Below, in pieces: positions 1-8,712 of a DNA stretch of 64,000 nucleotides. This DNA comes from Betaproteobacteria bacterium HGW-Betaproteobacteria-16. Lineage in GTDB: Bacteria > Pseudomonadota > Gammaproteobacteria > Burkholderiales > Burkholderiaceae_C. The position numbers were made by a program, and so were the translations under genes. Within the stretch, counting starts at the first letter, position 1. Each line of letters begins with the position of its first letter. The stretch lies in assembly GCA_002840835.1 (NCBI GenBank), contig PHCQ01000004.1, forward strand, positions 81,664 to 145,663, in the 5' to 3' direction. Below the pieces are notes generated by a model. It saw nothing but the letters and a program-made list of their open reading frames with translations. It ran no database searches and was not told the origin of the DNA.

Positions 1-1
1 C

Positions 2-946
2 GTGGCGCACCAGTCGTGGGGCGCCCGCCTGGGGGGCACCGAAGCACAGCGCAGCCGGGTGGTCGCCTGGCGCGAAGCGCTCGCCTTGCTGGGGGTACTG
101 ATCGCCGCCGTGCTGCCCGGCACGCTCGGTCTGGGTGCCACCGTGGGCAGCTTCGCTGTGCTGCTCGCGCTGGGCTGGTGGGCCTGGACCCGTGCGGTGG
201 TTCCTTTGCCCGGCGCTGCACCCGCGGCCACCCCCACAGCGCGCGTCGTGCCGCTCCAGCCGCTGCGACAGCCTGCGTTCCAGCGCTTGCTCGCCGTGTT
301 CGTGATCAACGGCACCGCCAGCGCCATTCCCGCCACCCTGGTGCTGTTCTTCGTGCAAGACCGGCTGCAGGCTTCGCCCTCGGTGGAGCCGGCCTTCCTG
401 GCCACCTATTTCCTGTGCGCGGCCCTGTCGATTCCCCTGTGGGTGCGGCTGGTCACGCGCTTCGGCCTGGCCCGTACCTGGCTGGCCGGCATGGGGTTGT
501 CGGTCGCGGTGTTCATCTGGGCCGCGACCCTGGGCGCGGGTGACATCGCCGCCTTTCTGATCGTGTGTGCACTCTCCGGCATGGCACTGGGCACCGACCT
601 GGCCTTGCCCGGCGCCATGCTCGCCGGCTTGATCGGGCAACTCGGCGAACGGGGCCAGCGCGAGGGCGCCTACTTTGGCTGGTGGAGCTTCGCCACCAAG
701 CTCAACCTGGCACTGGCGGCCGGCCTGGCGCTGCCCCTGCTGGCCTGGTTCGGCTACACGCCCGGCGCGCGCGACCCGGCCGCACTGCAGACCCTGACCA
801 TCGCCTACTGCCTGCTGCCTTGCGCGCTCAAGCTGCTGGCCGGCAGTGCGCTCTACCTGTTGGTGATTCGCCCCGAAAGCCGCGCCGCAACAGCCCCCTC
901 CGCACTTCCCCATCCAGCGGCAGCCACCACCCGCTCACAGCCCTGA
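2..946 (+). CDS. MFS (GPH/MelB-like) transporter, 5'-truncated by the window edge
   Basis: This is the C-terminal 314 or so residues of a multi-pass inner-membrane transporter. The first visible residues (AHQSWGARLGG, then RVVAWREALALLGVL) match the cytoplasmic loop after helix 4 of GPH-type sugar:cation symporters, so the first helices lie outside the window. The GTG at position 2 is not a real start. Several hydrophobic helices follow, and the protein ends in a Pro/Ala-rich tail. It is followed after 9 bases by a DUF3833 lipoprotein gene, an SDR gene and an NTF2-like gene on the same strand. This MFS-DUF3833-SDR-NTF2 grouping is one I associate with proteobacterial operons of lipid or stress function. 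The substrate cannot be inferred. Confidence 0.8.
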   Translation: MAHQSWGARLGGTEAQRSRVVAWREALALLGVLIAAVLPGTLGLGATVGSFAVLLALGWWAWTRAVVPLPGAAPAATPTARVVPLQPLRQPAFQRLLAVFVINGTASAIPATLVLFFVQDRLQASPSVEPAFLATYFLCAALSIPLWVRLVTRFGLARTWLAGMGLSVAVFIWAATLGAGDIAAFLIVCALSGMALGTDLALPGAMLAGLIGQLGERGQREGAYFGWWSFATKLNLALAAGLALPLLAWFGYTPGARDPAALQTLTIAYCLLPCALKLLAGSALYLLVIRPESRAATAPSALPHPAAATTRSQP

Positions 947-955
947 AAGACCCTC

Positions 956-1498
956 ATGCAACGACGACTCCTGCTTCTTGCCGCCAGCGCGGCAGGCGCC
1001 ACAGCCCTCACGGGATGTGCCGGCCCTTCCATCAACGACTTCGCCGGACAGAAGCCCGCGCTCGACCTGCGCACCTATTTCAACGGCACGCTCGATGCCT
1101 ATGGTGTGTTCCTCGATCGCTCAGGCAAAGTCGCCCGCCGCTTCACCGTGGTGATGCGCTGCACCTGGGAGGGCGAAGAGGGCGTGCTTGACGAAGACTT
1201 CACCTATTCGGACGGCAGCACCGAAAAACGCGTCTGGCGACTCAAGCACCTGGGCAATGGTCGCTACAGCGGCACCGCAGGTGACGTGGTCGGCACCGCC
1301 CTGGGCGAAACCCGCGGCAACACCTTCCGCTGGGGCTACACGCTGTCGCTGCCCGTGGACGGCAAGGTCTACGAGGTGCAGTTCGACGACTGGATGTACC
1401 TGATGGACGACCGCGTGATGCTGAACAAGGCGGTGATGAGCAAGTTCGGTATCCGGCTCGGCGAAGTGATGCTCTCCTTCGTGAAGCGCCCGGCATGA
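956..1498 (+). CDS. DUF3833 family lipoprotein
   Basis: A 180-residue secreted lipoprotein of the DUF3833 family. The N-terminus MQRR plus a hydrophobic stretch ends in a lipobox L18-T-G-C21, so the mature protein should be lipid-anchored at Cys21 in the periplasm. The body is beta-rich, with the run LDLRTYFNGTLDAYG near residue 40 and WGYTLSLPVDGK near 130, as in this family. The biochemical function of DUF3833 is not known. Its last four bases (ATGA) overlap the start of the next gene, so it is translationally coupled to the SDR downstream. Confidence 0.85.
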   Translation: MQRRLLLLAASAAGATALTGCAGPSINDFAGQKPALDLRTYFNGTLDAYGVFLDRSGKVARRFTVVMRCTWEGEEGVLDEDFTYSDGSTEKRVWRLKHLGNGRYSGTAGDVVGTALGETRGNTFRWGYTLSLPVDGKVYEVQFDDWMYLMDDRVMLNKAVMSKFGIRLGEVMLSFVKRPA

Positions 1499-2385
1499 AA
1501 CCCGACACCGCCATGGATACGCCCACCGCGTTCGCCAAGTCACCCGCCACGCTGCCGGTGCCAACAAAGCCTCCGGCTGTGCCGGTGCGCGGATTCTGGG
1601 AATCGTTCAATGCCCCGATCACCGACTGGCACGGCCGGCGCGTGTGGCTCGTTGGCGCCTCCAGCGGCATCGGCGCGGCCACCGCGTCGGCATTGCACGC
1701 GCGCGGTGCACAGGTGCTGGTGTCGGCCCGCAAGGCCGAATCCTTGCAAGCCTTCGCAACCGCACACCCCGGACAGAACGGCAACGACGCACAGGCCTGG
1801 CCGCTGGACGTGACCGATGCGGACGCAGTGGCCGCCGTAGCGCAGGCCATCCTGGCGCAAGGCCCGCTGGACATGGTGCTGTACTGTGCGGGCCACTACA
1901 ACGAGATGCGTGCCTCCAGCATGGACCTGCACGACTTGCGCCAGCACCTGGCGATCAATTACACCGGGGCGCTCAATGTGCTGCATGCTGTGCTGCCGGC
2001 CATGACCGAACGCGGCAGCGGCCACGTGAGCCTCATCAGCAGCGTGGCCGGTTTCAGGGGTCTGCCCAAAAGCCTGGCCTACGGCCCCACCAAGGCCGCG
2101 CTCACCAACCTGGCCGAAACGCTTTACCTCGACCTGCAACCGCTGGGACTGAACGTGAGCGTGGTGCACCCGGGCTTTGTGCAGACACCGCTGACCGCTC
2201 AGAACCAGTTCACCATGCCGGCCCTGATCACCCCGGACCAAGCCGCCCTGGCCATGATCGAGGGCTGGCGCCGTGGAGAATTCGACATCCACTATCCCAA
2301 ACGCTTCACGCGCTGGATGAAGCTGCTGCGGCTGTTGCCTTACCGCGCCTATTTTCCGGCGGTGCGACGCTTCACCGGGCTATAA
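1495..2385 (+). CDS. Short-chain dehydrogenase/reductase (SDR)
   Basis: A 296-residue NAD(P)-dependent oxidoreductase of the classical SDR fold. The cofactor motif GASSGIG is at residues 54-60 and the catalytic pair YxxxK at Y196 and K200, with the SLISSVAG serine strand just before. The first 45 or so residues (Pro/Ala-rich) are an unusual N-terminal extension. A second in-frame ATG at 1519 or so (residue 7) could be used, but the ATGA overlap with the upstream lipoprotein gene favours 1495. The substrate is unknown; the context is the MFS/DUF3833/NTF2 operon. Confidence 0.85.
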   Translation: MKPDTAMDTPTAFAKSPATLPVPTKPPAVPVRGFWESFNAPITDWHGRRVWLVGASSGIGAATASALHARGAQVLVSARKAESLQAFATAHPGQNGNDAQAWPLDVTDADAVAAVAQAILAQGPLDMVLYCAGHYNEMRASSMDLHDLRQHLAINYTGALNVLHAVLPAMTERGSGHVSLISSVAGFRGLPKSLAYGPTKAALTNLAETLYLDLQPLGLNVSVVHPGFVQTPLTAQNQFTMPALITPDQAALAMIEGWRRGEFDIHYPKRFTRWMKLLRLLPYRAYFPAVRRFTGL

Positions 2386-2392
2386 CTGCGCC

Positions 2393-2866
2393 ATGAACCA
2401 AGCCAGCGCCCTCGAAGCACCCGCCGATCAGATCGATTTTCGCGCCAGGGTCGCCGGCATCAGCGACTATTTCGAGTCGATCTCTCCTGAAACGCTTTCG
2501 GAAATTCCACACTGGTACACGGCCGAGGCCCGCTTCAAAGACCCCTTCAACGAAGTGCATGGTGTCGCCGCGATCACCCGCATCTTTGAACACATGTTCC
2601 ACAGCCTGCACGAACCACGTTTCGTCGTGACCCGGCGCATCGTGGACGGTGCACACGCCTTCCTGGTGTGGGAATTCCACTTCCGCTTCAAGCGCTTCGA
2701 CACCGTCACGCAGCAGGTCGTGCACGGCGGTTCGCACCTCACCCTGACCCCTGAGGGGCTCATCAGCGAACACCGCGACTACTGGGACGCGGCCGAAGAG
2801 CTGTACGAGAAGCTGCCGGTGCTGGGGGGCTTCATGCGCTGGATCAAGCGACGCGCGGTCACTTGA
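2393..2866 (+). CDS. NTF2-like (SnoaL-type) protein
   Basis: A 157-residue small cone-fold protein of the nuclear transport factor 2-like superfamily. Recognisable features are the helix ISDYFESISPETL, the strand WYTAEARFKDPFNEVHG, and the C-terminal segment with LISEHRDYWDAAEELYEKLP. Members are isomerases, hydrolases or binding proteins. The pocket aspartate and histidine (HRDYWD) are present, but the substrate cannot be named. It starts 7 bases after the SDR stop and is the last gene of this operon. Confidence 0.8.
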   Translation: MNQASALEAPADQIDFRARVAGISDYFESISPETLSEIPHWYTAEARFKDPFNEVHGVAAITRIFEHMFHSLHEPRFVVTRRIVDGAHAFLVWEFHFRFKRFDTVTQQVVHGGSHLTLTPEGLISEHRDYWDAAEELYEKLPVLGGFMRWIKRRAVT

Positions 2867-2870
2867 CCGC

Positions 2871-2950
2871 TCCCCCCGCGCCGCTTCGCGTCACCCCCCT
2901 GAGGGGGGCGGCACTGGCGGCCCGGCGAAGCCGGTTCCGCGGTGCCCTGG
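2871..2950. repeat. GC-rich palindromic intergenic repeat, class I, copy A
   Basis: After the NTF2-like stop the sequence contains a palindrome (cacccccctgaggggggcg), followed by a GGCCCGGCGAAGCCGG stem and ending in GTGCCCTGG. A closely similar element lies after purB (5359-5446). The first 40 or so bases recur inverted at 3096-3137. Such GC-rich elements can act as REP-like sequences or transcription terminators. Confidence 0.75.
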
Positions 2951-3083
2951 AAGAGCTCCCCCCTCTGGCGTGCGTGCCATCAGTAACGATGCAGCAACTC
3001 GCCAGCGATGAACGCAATCCTTGAATACGAGACCTCTTCGGAGCGCGGGCTTGATCCAGAGATGCGGCGGAACTGGCTTTGCC

Positions 3084-3137
3084 AGGCCGCTCGCATCGCC
3101 CCCCTTTCAGGGGGGTGACGCGAAGCGGCGCGGGGGG
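3084..3137. repeat. GC-rich palindromic intergenic repeat, class I, copy B (inverted)
   Basis: This is the reverse complement of the left half of copy A: CCCCCCTTTCAGGGGGG palindrome, then TGACGCGAAGCGGCGCGGGGGG, ending at the GST stop codon. Copies A and B form an inverted pair around a 130-base spacer with no recognisable gene. Confidence 0.75.
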
Positions 3138-3752
3138 TCACTCCGGTTTGCTATCGACGAAACTCTGCCGCTGCTCCAGCTTGTCGCTCAAACGTGCCAG
3201 GTTGGGATGGGCGCTGCGCCAGTCGATGACGGGGAAGCGGAAGTCGAGGTAACCCAGGGCACAACCCACGGCGACGTCGGACAGACTGAAGTGGATGCCG
3301 GAGCAGAACGGCTTATCGCCCAGGCCCTGGCTCATGGACTTCAGGCTGGCGTCGATCTTGGCCAGTTGGCGGTCGATCCAGGCATTGCAGCGCTGTTCGT
3401 CGCTGCGCCCGGGCCAGGTACTTTCCAGTCGGGCCAGAATGGCCGCGTCCAGCACGCCATCGGCCAACGCCTCCCAAGTCTTTACTTCGGCGCGCTCGCG
3501 GCCTTGCACGGGAATGAGCTTGCCCACCGGCGACAGGGTGTCCAGGTATTCGACGATCACCCGGGAATCGAACACCGCTTCGCCGCCTTCCATGACCAGG
3601 CAAGGCACCTTGCCCAGCGGGTTGGAAGCCATGATGGTGGTATCGGCAGACCACACATCTTCCAGGATGAGCTGGTAGTCGAGCTTCTTTTCGGCCATGA
3701 CGACGCGAACCTTGCGCACATACGGGCTGGTGATGGCACCAATGAGTTTCAT
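3138..3752 (-). CDS. Glutathione S-transferase family protein
   Basis: A cytosolic GST-fold protein of 204 residues. The N-terminal thioredoxin-like domain begins MKLIGAITSPYVRKV, with Ser9 at the usual catalytic position, and contains the cis-Pro segment NPLGKVPCLVMEGG and the ESR-like glutathione-binding turn FDSRVIVEYL. The C-terminal helical domain carries SLSDVAVGCALGYLDFR, the conserved N-capping box region. A longer open frame extends to 3968, but the ATG at 3752 matches the standard GST N-terminus. It is divergent from purB, and the 176-base gap should carry both promoters. Confidence 0.9.
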   Translation of the reverse strand: MKLIGAITSPYVRKVRVVMAEKKLDYQLILEDVWSADTTIMASNPLGKVPCLVMEGGEAVFDSRVIVEYLDTLSPVGKLIPVQGRERAEVKTWEALADGVLDAAILARLESTWPGRSDEQRCNAWIDRQLAKIDASLKSMSQGLGDKPFCSGIHFSLSDVAVGCALGYLDFRFPVIDWRSAHPNLARLSDKLEQRQSFVDSKPE

Positions 3753-3769
3753 GGACGGTGGCGATGTGA

Positions 3770-5356
<1,587 letters not shown>

Positions 5357-5358
5357 CC

Positions 5359-5446
5359 CCCCGCGCCGCGCCTTCGGCGCGTCACCCCCCTGGAAGGGGG
5401 GCGCACCCAGAGGCCCGGCAAAGCCGGTTCCTCGGGTGCCCTGGAC
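5359..5446. repeat. GC-rich palindromic intergenic repeat, class I, copy C
   Basis: Immediately after purB: GCGCCGCGCCTTCGGCGCG, CACCCCCCTGGAAGGGGGG, then GGCCCGGCAAAGCCGG and a GTGCCCTGG end. It is the same orientation and nearly the same sequence as copy A at 2871-2950. The strong stems could terminate purB transcription. Confidence 0.75.
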
Positions 5447-5604
5447 TGGAACTTCTCACGCCGACCACGCTTTGAATACGCGGATTGTGTGACGGATTTG
5501 TGTTTGCGCAGTGAGCATCCAGCAGGCTGCTTGACTTGGCGCAAACGGGATCCGGGGTCTGGCCTCTACAGTTTCTTCCTTGATTTCCCAGGAGAAACGC
5601 GGCC

Positions 5605-6372
5605 ATGGCCATCGAACTATTTAATCAGAATGGCCATGTGTGCCTGATGTTTGCCCACCTCAGCGACGAGGGTGGCGAAGCCGTGCAGGCGAACCAGTTT
5701 CTGGTGATCCATGGCGACACCGGCGCCATCATCGACCCAGGCGGCAACATGGCGTACAACGAGTTGCTGCTCACCATCGGGCGCTTCTTTCCGCCCAACA
5801 AGCTGTCGAAAATCCTTGCCTCACACGCAGACCCGGACATCATTGCCTCGCTTGACCGCTGGATGACCAGCACCCAGGCCACGCTCTACATCTCGCGCCT
5901 GTGGGAACGTTTTGCCCCACACTTCTGCAAGCCGGGCAAAACCCAGGGCCGCATCATCGGGATCCCTGACCCCGGCATGCGCATTCCCCTGGGCAACACC
6001 GAACTGGTGGCGCTGCCAGCACATTTCATGCACTCGGAGGGCAATTTCCAGTTCTGGGACCCTGTGAGTCGCATCCTGTTCTCGGGTGACCTTGGCGTGT
6101 CCATGGGCACGTCGCTCGATGCGAGCAAACCAGTGACCTCGCTGGCGGCCCACATCCCCAAGATGGAAGCGTTCCACCGCCGGTACATGGTGTCGAACAA
6201 GGTCCTGCGCCTGTGGGCCAACATGGCTCGCAGCCTCCCGATCCAGATGATCGTGCCACAACACGGCGCGCCCATGGCGGGGGCTGCGGTGCAGGAGTTC
6301 ATCGAGTGGATTGGCACGGTGGACTGCGGCGTGGACCATTTGACGCAGGCGAACTACGCTGTACCCGCCTAG
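5605..6372 (+). CDS. Flavodiiron-like MBL-fold protein (ODP di-iron domain, no flavodoxin domain)
   Basis: A 255-residue metallo-beta-lactamase-fold protein resembling the oxygen-reducing di-iron domain of flavodiiron proteins. Candidate metal ligands are visible: H74, D76 and D78 in SHADPDI, H140/H143 in HFMHSEGNF, D162 in FSGDLG and H220 in VPQHGAP. Asp76 stands where flavodiiron enzymes have Glu. The flavodoxin domain is absent, so it is either a stand-alone O2/NO sensor or hydrolase or works with a separate electron donor. The start is supported by an AGGAGA ribosome site 9 bases upstream. Confidence 0.85.
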   Translation: MAIELFNQNGHVCLMFAHLSDEGGEAVQANQFLVIHGDTGAIIDPGGNMAYNELLLTIGRFFPPNKLSKILASHADPDIIASLDRWMTSTQATLYISRLWERFAPHFCKPGKTQGRIIGIPDPGMRIPLGNTELVALPAHFMHSEGNFQFWDPVSRILFSGDLGVSMGTSLDASKPVTSLAAHIPKMEAFHRRYMVSNKVLRLWANMARSLPIQMIVPQHGAPMAGAAVQEFIEWIGTVDCGVDHLTQANYAVPA

Positions 6373-6379
6373 AAAAAGG

Positions 6380-6575
6380 GCCCCCACGCTCCGCCGCAGC
6401 GCGGGTCGCTGCCCCCCCCGAGGGGGCTGACCTTACTTGGGGCGGCCCGGCGCTGCGGTCTGGTGGCCCCCACGCTCCGCCGCTGCGCGGGTCGCTGCCC
6501 CCCGCGGGGGCTGACCTTGCTTGGGGCGGCCCGGCGACAGGCTCGGCGGCCCCCACGCTCCGCCGCCGCGCGGGG
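6380..6575. repeat. Tandem GC-rich intergenic repeat, class II (about 2.3 units)
   Basis: Units begin with GCCCCCACGCTCCGCCG at 6380, 6466 and 6549, giving periods of 86 and 83 bases; the third unit is partial. Each full unit contains GCGGGTCGCTGCCCCCC, GGGGGCTGACCTT, CTTGGGGCGGCCCGGCG. The array fills the gap between two convergent genes. Confidence 0.85.
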
Positions 6576-6579
6576 GTAC

Positions 6580-7014
6580 CTAACCTTCCAGTGCCCGTTC
6601 CGCGTAGCGGTTGAACCGCCAGGCATCGCCTTCGATCGTGATGCGGCGCCAGCTGGATCGCTTCTCACCCGGCGTCATTTCGGTCCAGCGCTGGACCTCG
6701 TCGAAGGTGCGTCCGCAGCCTTTGCAGATCGCATCGCCCTGGCTGGTTGAGCAGATGGCAATGCAGGGGGTGTCGGGCATGGTTTCGAACCAGGTCATCC
6801 ATGCCTGGTGCGCGGCGGGCGGCAAGGTGTTTTCATCGGCTTCGGTTTCGTGAAAATACACCAGCAAGGCGTAGACTTCGGCCAGCGCACGCAACTCTTT
6901 GGCCAGCGATATGCCGTCTGGCGAGGGTGAGCGCTCACGCCAGTAGTTGATCGCGGCCTCGATGTCGGTGATGTGAATGCCTGCCATGCGTGCTTCGGTG
7001 TTGGGGAGGGCCAT
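6580..7014 (-). CDS. DUF3717 + DUF1289 domain protein
   Basis: A 144-residue protein. The N-terminal part (IHITDIEAAINYWRERSPSP...AEVYALLVY) is DUF3717, and the C-terminal part (PCIAICSTSQG, CKGCGRTFDEVQRW, EKRSSWRRI) is DUF1289, a short Cys-containing module with an apparent CxxxC...CxxC pattern that might bind a metal. Neither domain has a settled function. The ATG at 7014 (MALPN) is chosen; another ATG lies at 6987. It is divergent from the TerC-like gene at 7142. Confidence 0.8.
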   Translation of the reverse strand: MALPNTEARMAGIHITDIEAAINYWRERSPSPDGISLAKELRALAEVYALLVYFHETEADENTLPPAAHQAWMTWFETMPDTPCIAICSTSQGDAICKGCGRTFDEVQRWTEMTPGEKRSSWRRITIEGDAWRFNRYAERALEG

Positions 7015-7141
7015 GATAGCCACAGACTGATCGGTGTGTCTTGTGGTGGAAACAGGAGGTTCGCTGTGGCTTCTACGCACAGCCGTTCGCACAGGCACCA
7101 CCTAGAATTCGCCACCTTCCCACTGCACTTGGCGACACATC

Positions 7142-8197
7142 ATGCTGATGAAAACGTTCGGCTTTTCCTTTGTTTTCAGCGCCGTCTGCCTGGCCGTGGC
7201 GGGCTGGTGGGGGCTGCAATCACCCATGGGGCTCTGGACGGCGCTTTGGCTGGTGTTCGTGCTGGCCATTCTTGAAATCAGCCTGTCGTTCGACAACGCG
7301 GTGGTGAATGCAGGTGTGCTCAAGGGCATGAGCCAGTTCTGGCGCCAGTTGTTCCTCACGGTGGGCATCCTGGTGGCGGTCTTCGGCATGAGGCTGGTGT
7401 TTCCCATCGTGATCGTGAGCGTCTCGGCCGGCATCGGATCGATGGAGACCATGCAGATGGCCCTGAACCAGCCGCAGACCTACTCCGACGTGCTGACCAG
7501 CGTGTACCCGGTCATTGCAGCGTTTGGCGGCACTTTTCTGCTGCTGGTGTTCCTCAATTTCATGTTCGATGTGAACAAGGAAACTCATTGGCTCGGACCA
7601 CTGGAGGAACGCCTCACCCGCATTGCCAAGTTCGACGAGATCAGCGTCTTCATTGCGCTTTCGGTGGTCTTTTCCGGTCTGTGGTGGTTGCCGGAAGCCG
7701 ATCAGATGCGCGTGTTTGTGGCCGGCGTCTCGGGCATTCTTCTCTACCTGGCGGTCGATGCCGTGGGTGCCTTGTTCGCTGACGAAGCTCAGGGCGATGC
7801 CGCGGTCAAGACCGTTCAGCGCACCGGGTTTGCGGGCTTTCTTTATCTCGAAGTGCTGGACGCCTCATTTTCATTCGACGGTGTGATCGGCGCGTTCGCG
7901 ATCACGCGGGATGTGGTCATCATCATGCTGGGGCTGGCGATCGGCGCCATCTTCGTGCGATCCATGACGATCTACCTCGTCAACAGAGGCACGCTGGGCG
8001 CCTACATCTATCTTGAACATGGTGCTCACTATGCAATCGGTGCACTGGCGGTGATCATGCTGGTCGGCACGGTCTATCATGTACCCGAGGTCATCACCGG
8101 CCTGATCGGGGTGGCTTTCATCGCGGCCTCGGTGCTTTCTTCCGTTCTGCACCGGCGCAAGCTGCCCCTGACGGAACCACCACACTCGCCCAACTGA
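7142..8197 (+). CDS. DUF475 / TerC-like integral membrane protein
   Basis: A 351-residue polytopic inner-membrane protein. It carries the paired acidic motifs of the TerC superfamily, LEISLSFDNAVVNAG near residue 45 and LDASFSFDGVIGAF near 245, and the tail segment GTLGAYIYLEHGAHYAIG of DUF475. TerC relatives are linked to metal-ion homeostasis and protection of exported metalloproteins, but the role of this branch is unproven. ATGs at 7142 and 7148 are both possible. Confidence 0.85.
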   Translation: MLMKTFGFSFVFSAVCLAVAGWWGLQSPMGLWTALWLVFVLAILEISLSFDNAVVNAGVLKGMSQFWRQLFLTVGILVAVFGMRLVFPIVIVSVSAGIGSMETMQMALNQPQTYSDVLTSVYPVIAAFGGTFLLLVFLNFMFDVNKETHWLGPLEERLTRIAKFDEISVFIALSVVFSGLWWLPEADQMRVFVAGVSGILLYLAVDAVGALFADEAQGDAAVKTVQRTGFAGFLYLEVLDASFSFDGVIGAFAITRDVVIIMLGLAIGAIFVRSMTIYLVNRGTLGAYIYLEHGAHYAIGALAVIMLVGTVYHVPEVITGLIGVAFIAASVLSSVLHRRKLPLTEPPHSPN

Positions 8198-8204
8198 CAT
8201 GAAA

Positions 8205-8355
8205 CAGCCCCCACGCTCACTTCGTTCACTGCCCCCCGAGGGGGCGCGTCAGTGCCTTCGGGCGGCCGGGCGGCATGACTTGAATCAGCCCCCACGTTCA
8301 CTTCGCTCACTGCCCCCCGAGGGGGCGCGTCAGTGCCTTCGGGCGGCCGGGCGGC
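8205..8355. repeat. Tandem class II intergenic repeat, two nearly identical 70-base copies
   Basis: Copies at 8205-8274 and 8286-8355 begin CAGCCCCCACG and end GGGCGGCCGGGCGGC, with an 11-base spacer; they differ at only a few positions. The 12-mer CTGACATGAAAC occurs on both sides of the array, at 8194-8205 and at 8357-8368, where it contains the start codon of the next gene. Confidence 0.9.
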
Positions 8356-8361
8356 ACTGAC

Positions 8362-8712
8362 ATGAAACTGATCGTCAAATGGCTGCTCGCGGCCTGTGCC
8401 CTCCTGCTGGTGGCCTACATCTACCCTGGCGTTCAACTGCAGGGCTACGGTTCCGCACTGATCGCTGCGGCCGTGATCGGCCTGTTCAACGTGTTGCTGC
8501 GCCCGGTGCTCGTCATCCTCACGCTGCCGGTGACCGTGATCACACTGGGACTGTTCCTGTTTGTGATCAACGCCCTGCTGTTCTGGGCGGCGTCTGGCAT
8601 GCTGGCCGGTTTCGGCGTCAACGGTTTCTGGGCCGCGATGCTGGGCTCGGTGATCTATTCGCTGCTGATGCTGGTGGTGGACGCGGCGGTCCGCGCCATC
8701 TTTCCTGGCTGA
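8362..8712 (+). CDS. Small four-helix membrane protein, phage holin superfamily IV-like
   Basis: A 116-residue protein made almost entirely of four hydrophobic segments (WLLAACALLLVAYIYPGV, ALIAAAVIGLFNVLLRPVL, VITLGLFLFVINALLFW, and a C-terminal helix). It has the ATG...LRPVLVILTLPVTVITLG run typical of the widely distributed membrane proteins annotated as phage holin family / YvlD-like. There are no phage genes nearby, so a lytic role is unlikely. It ends exactly where the convergent protease gene ends. Confidence 0.85.
   Translation: MKLIVKWLLAACALLLVAYIYPGVQLQGYGSALIAAAVIGLFNVLLRPVLVILTLPVTVITLGLFLFVINALLFWAASGMLAGFGVNGFWAAMLGSVIYSLLMLVVDAAVRAIFPG

Noticed and set aside
6380..6575. Possible CRISPR array
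   Set aside because: Units are 83-86 bases and nearly identical throughout; there are no short repeats with unique spacers and no cas genes.
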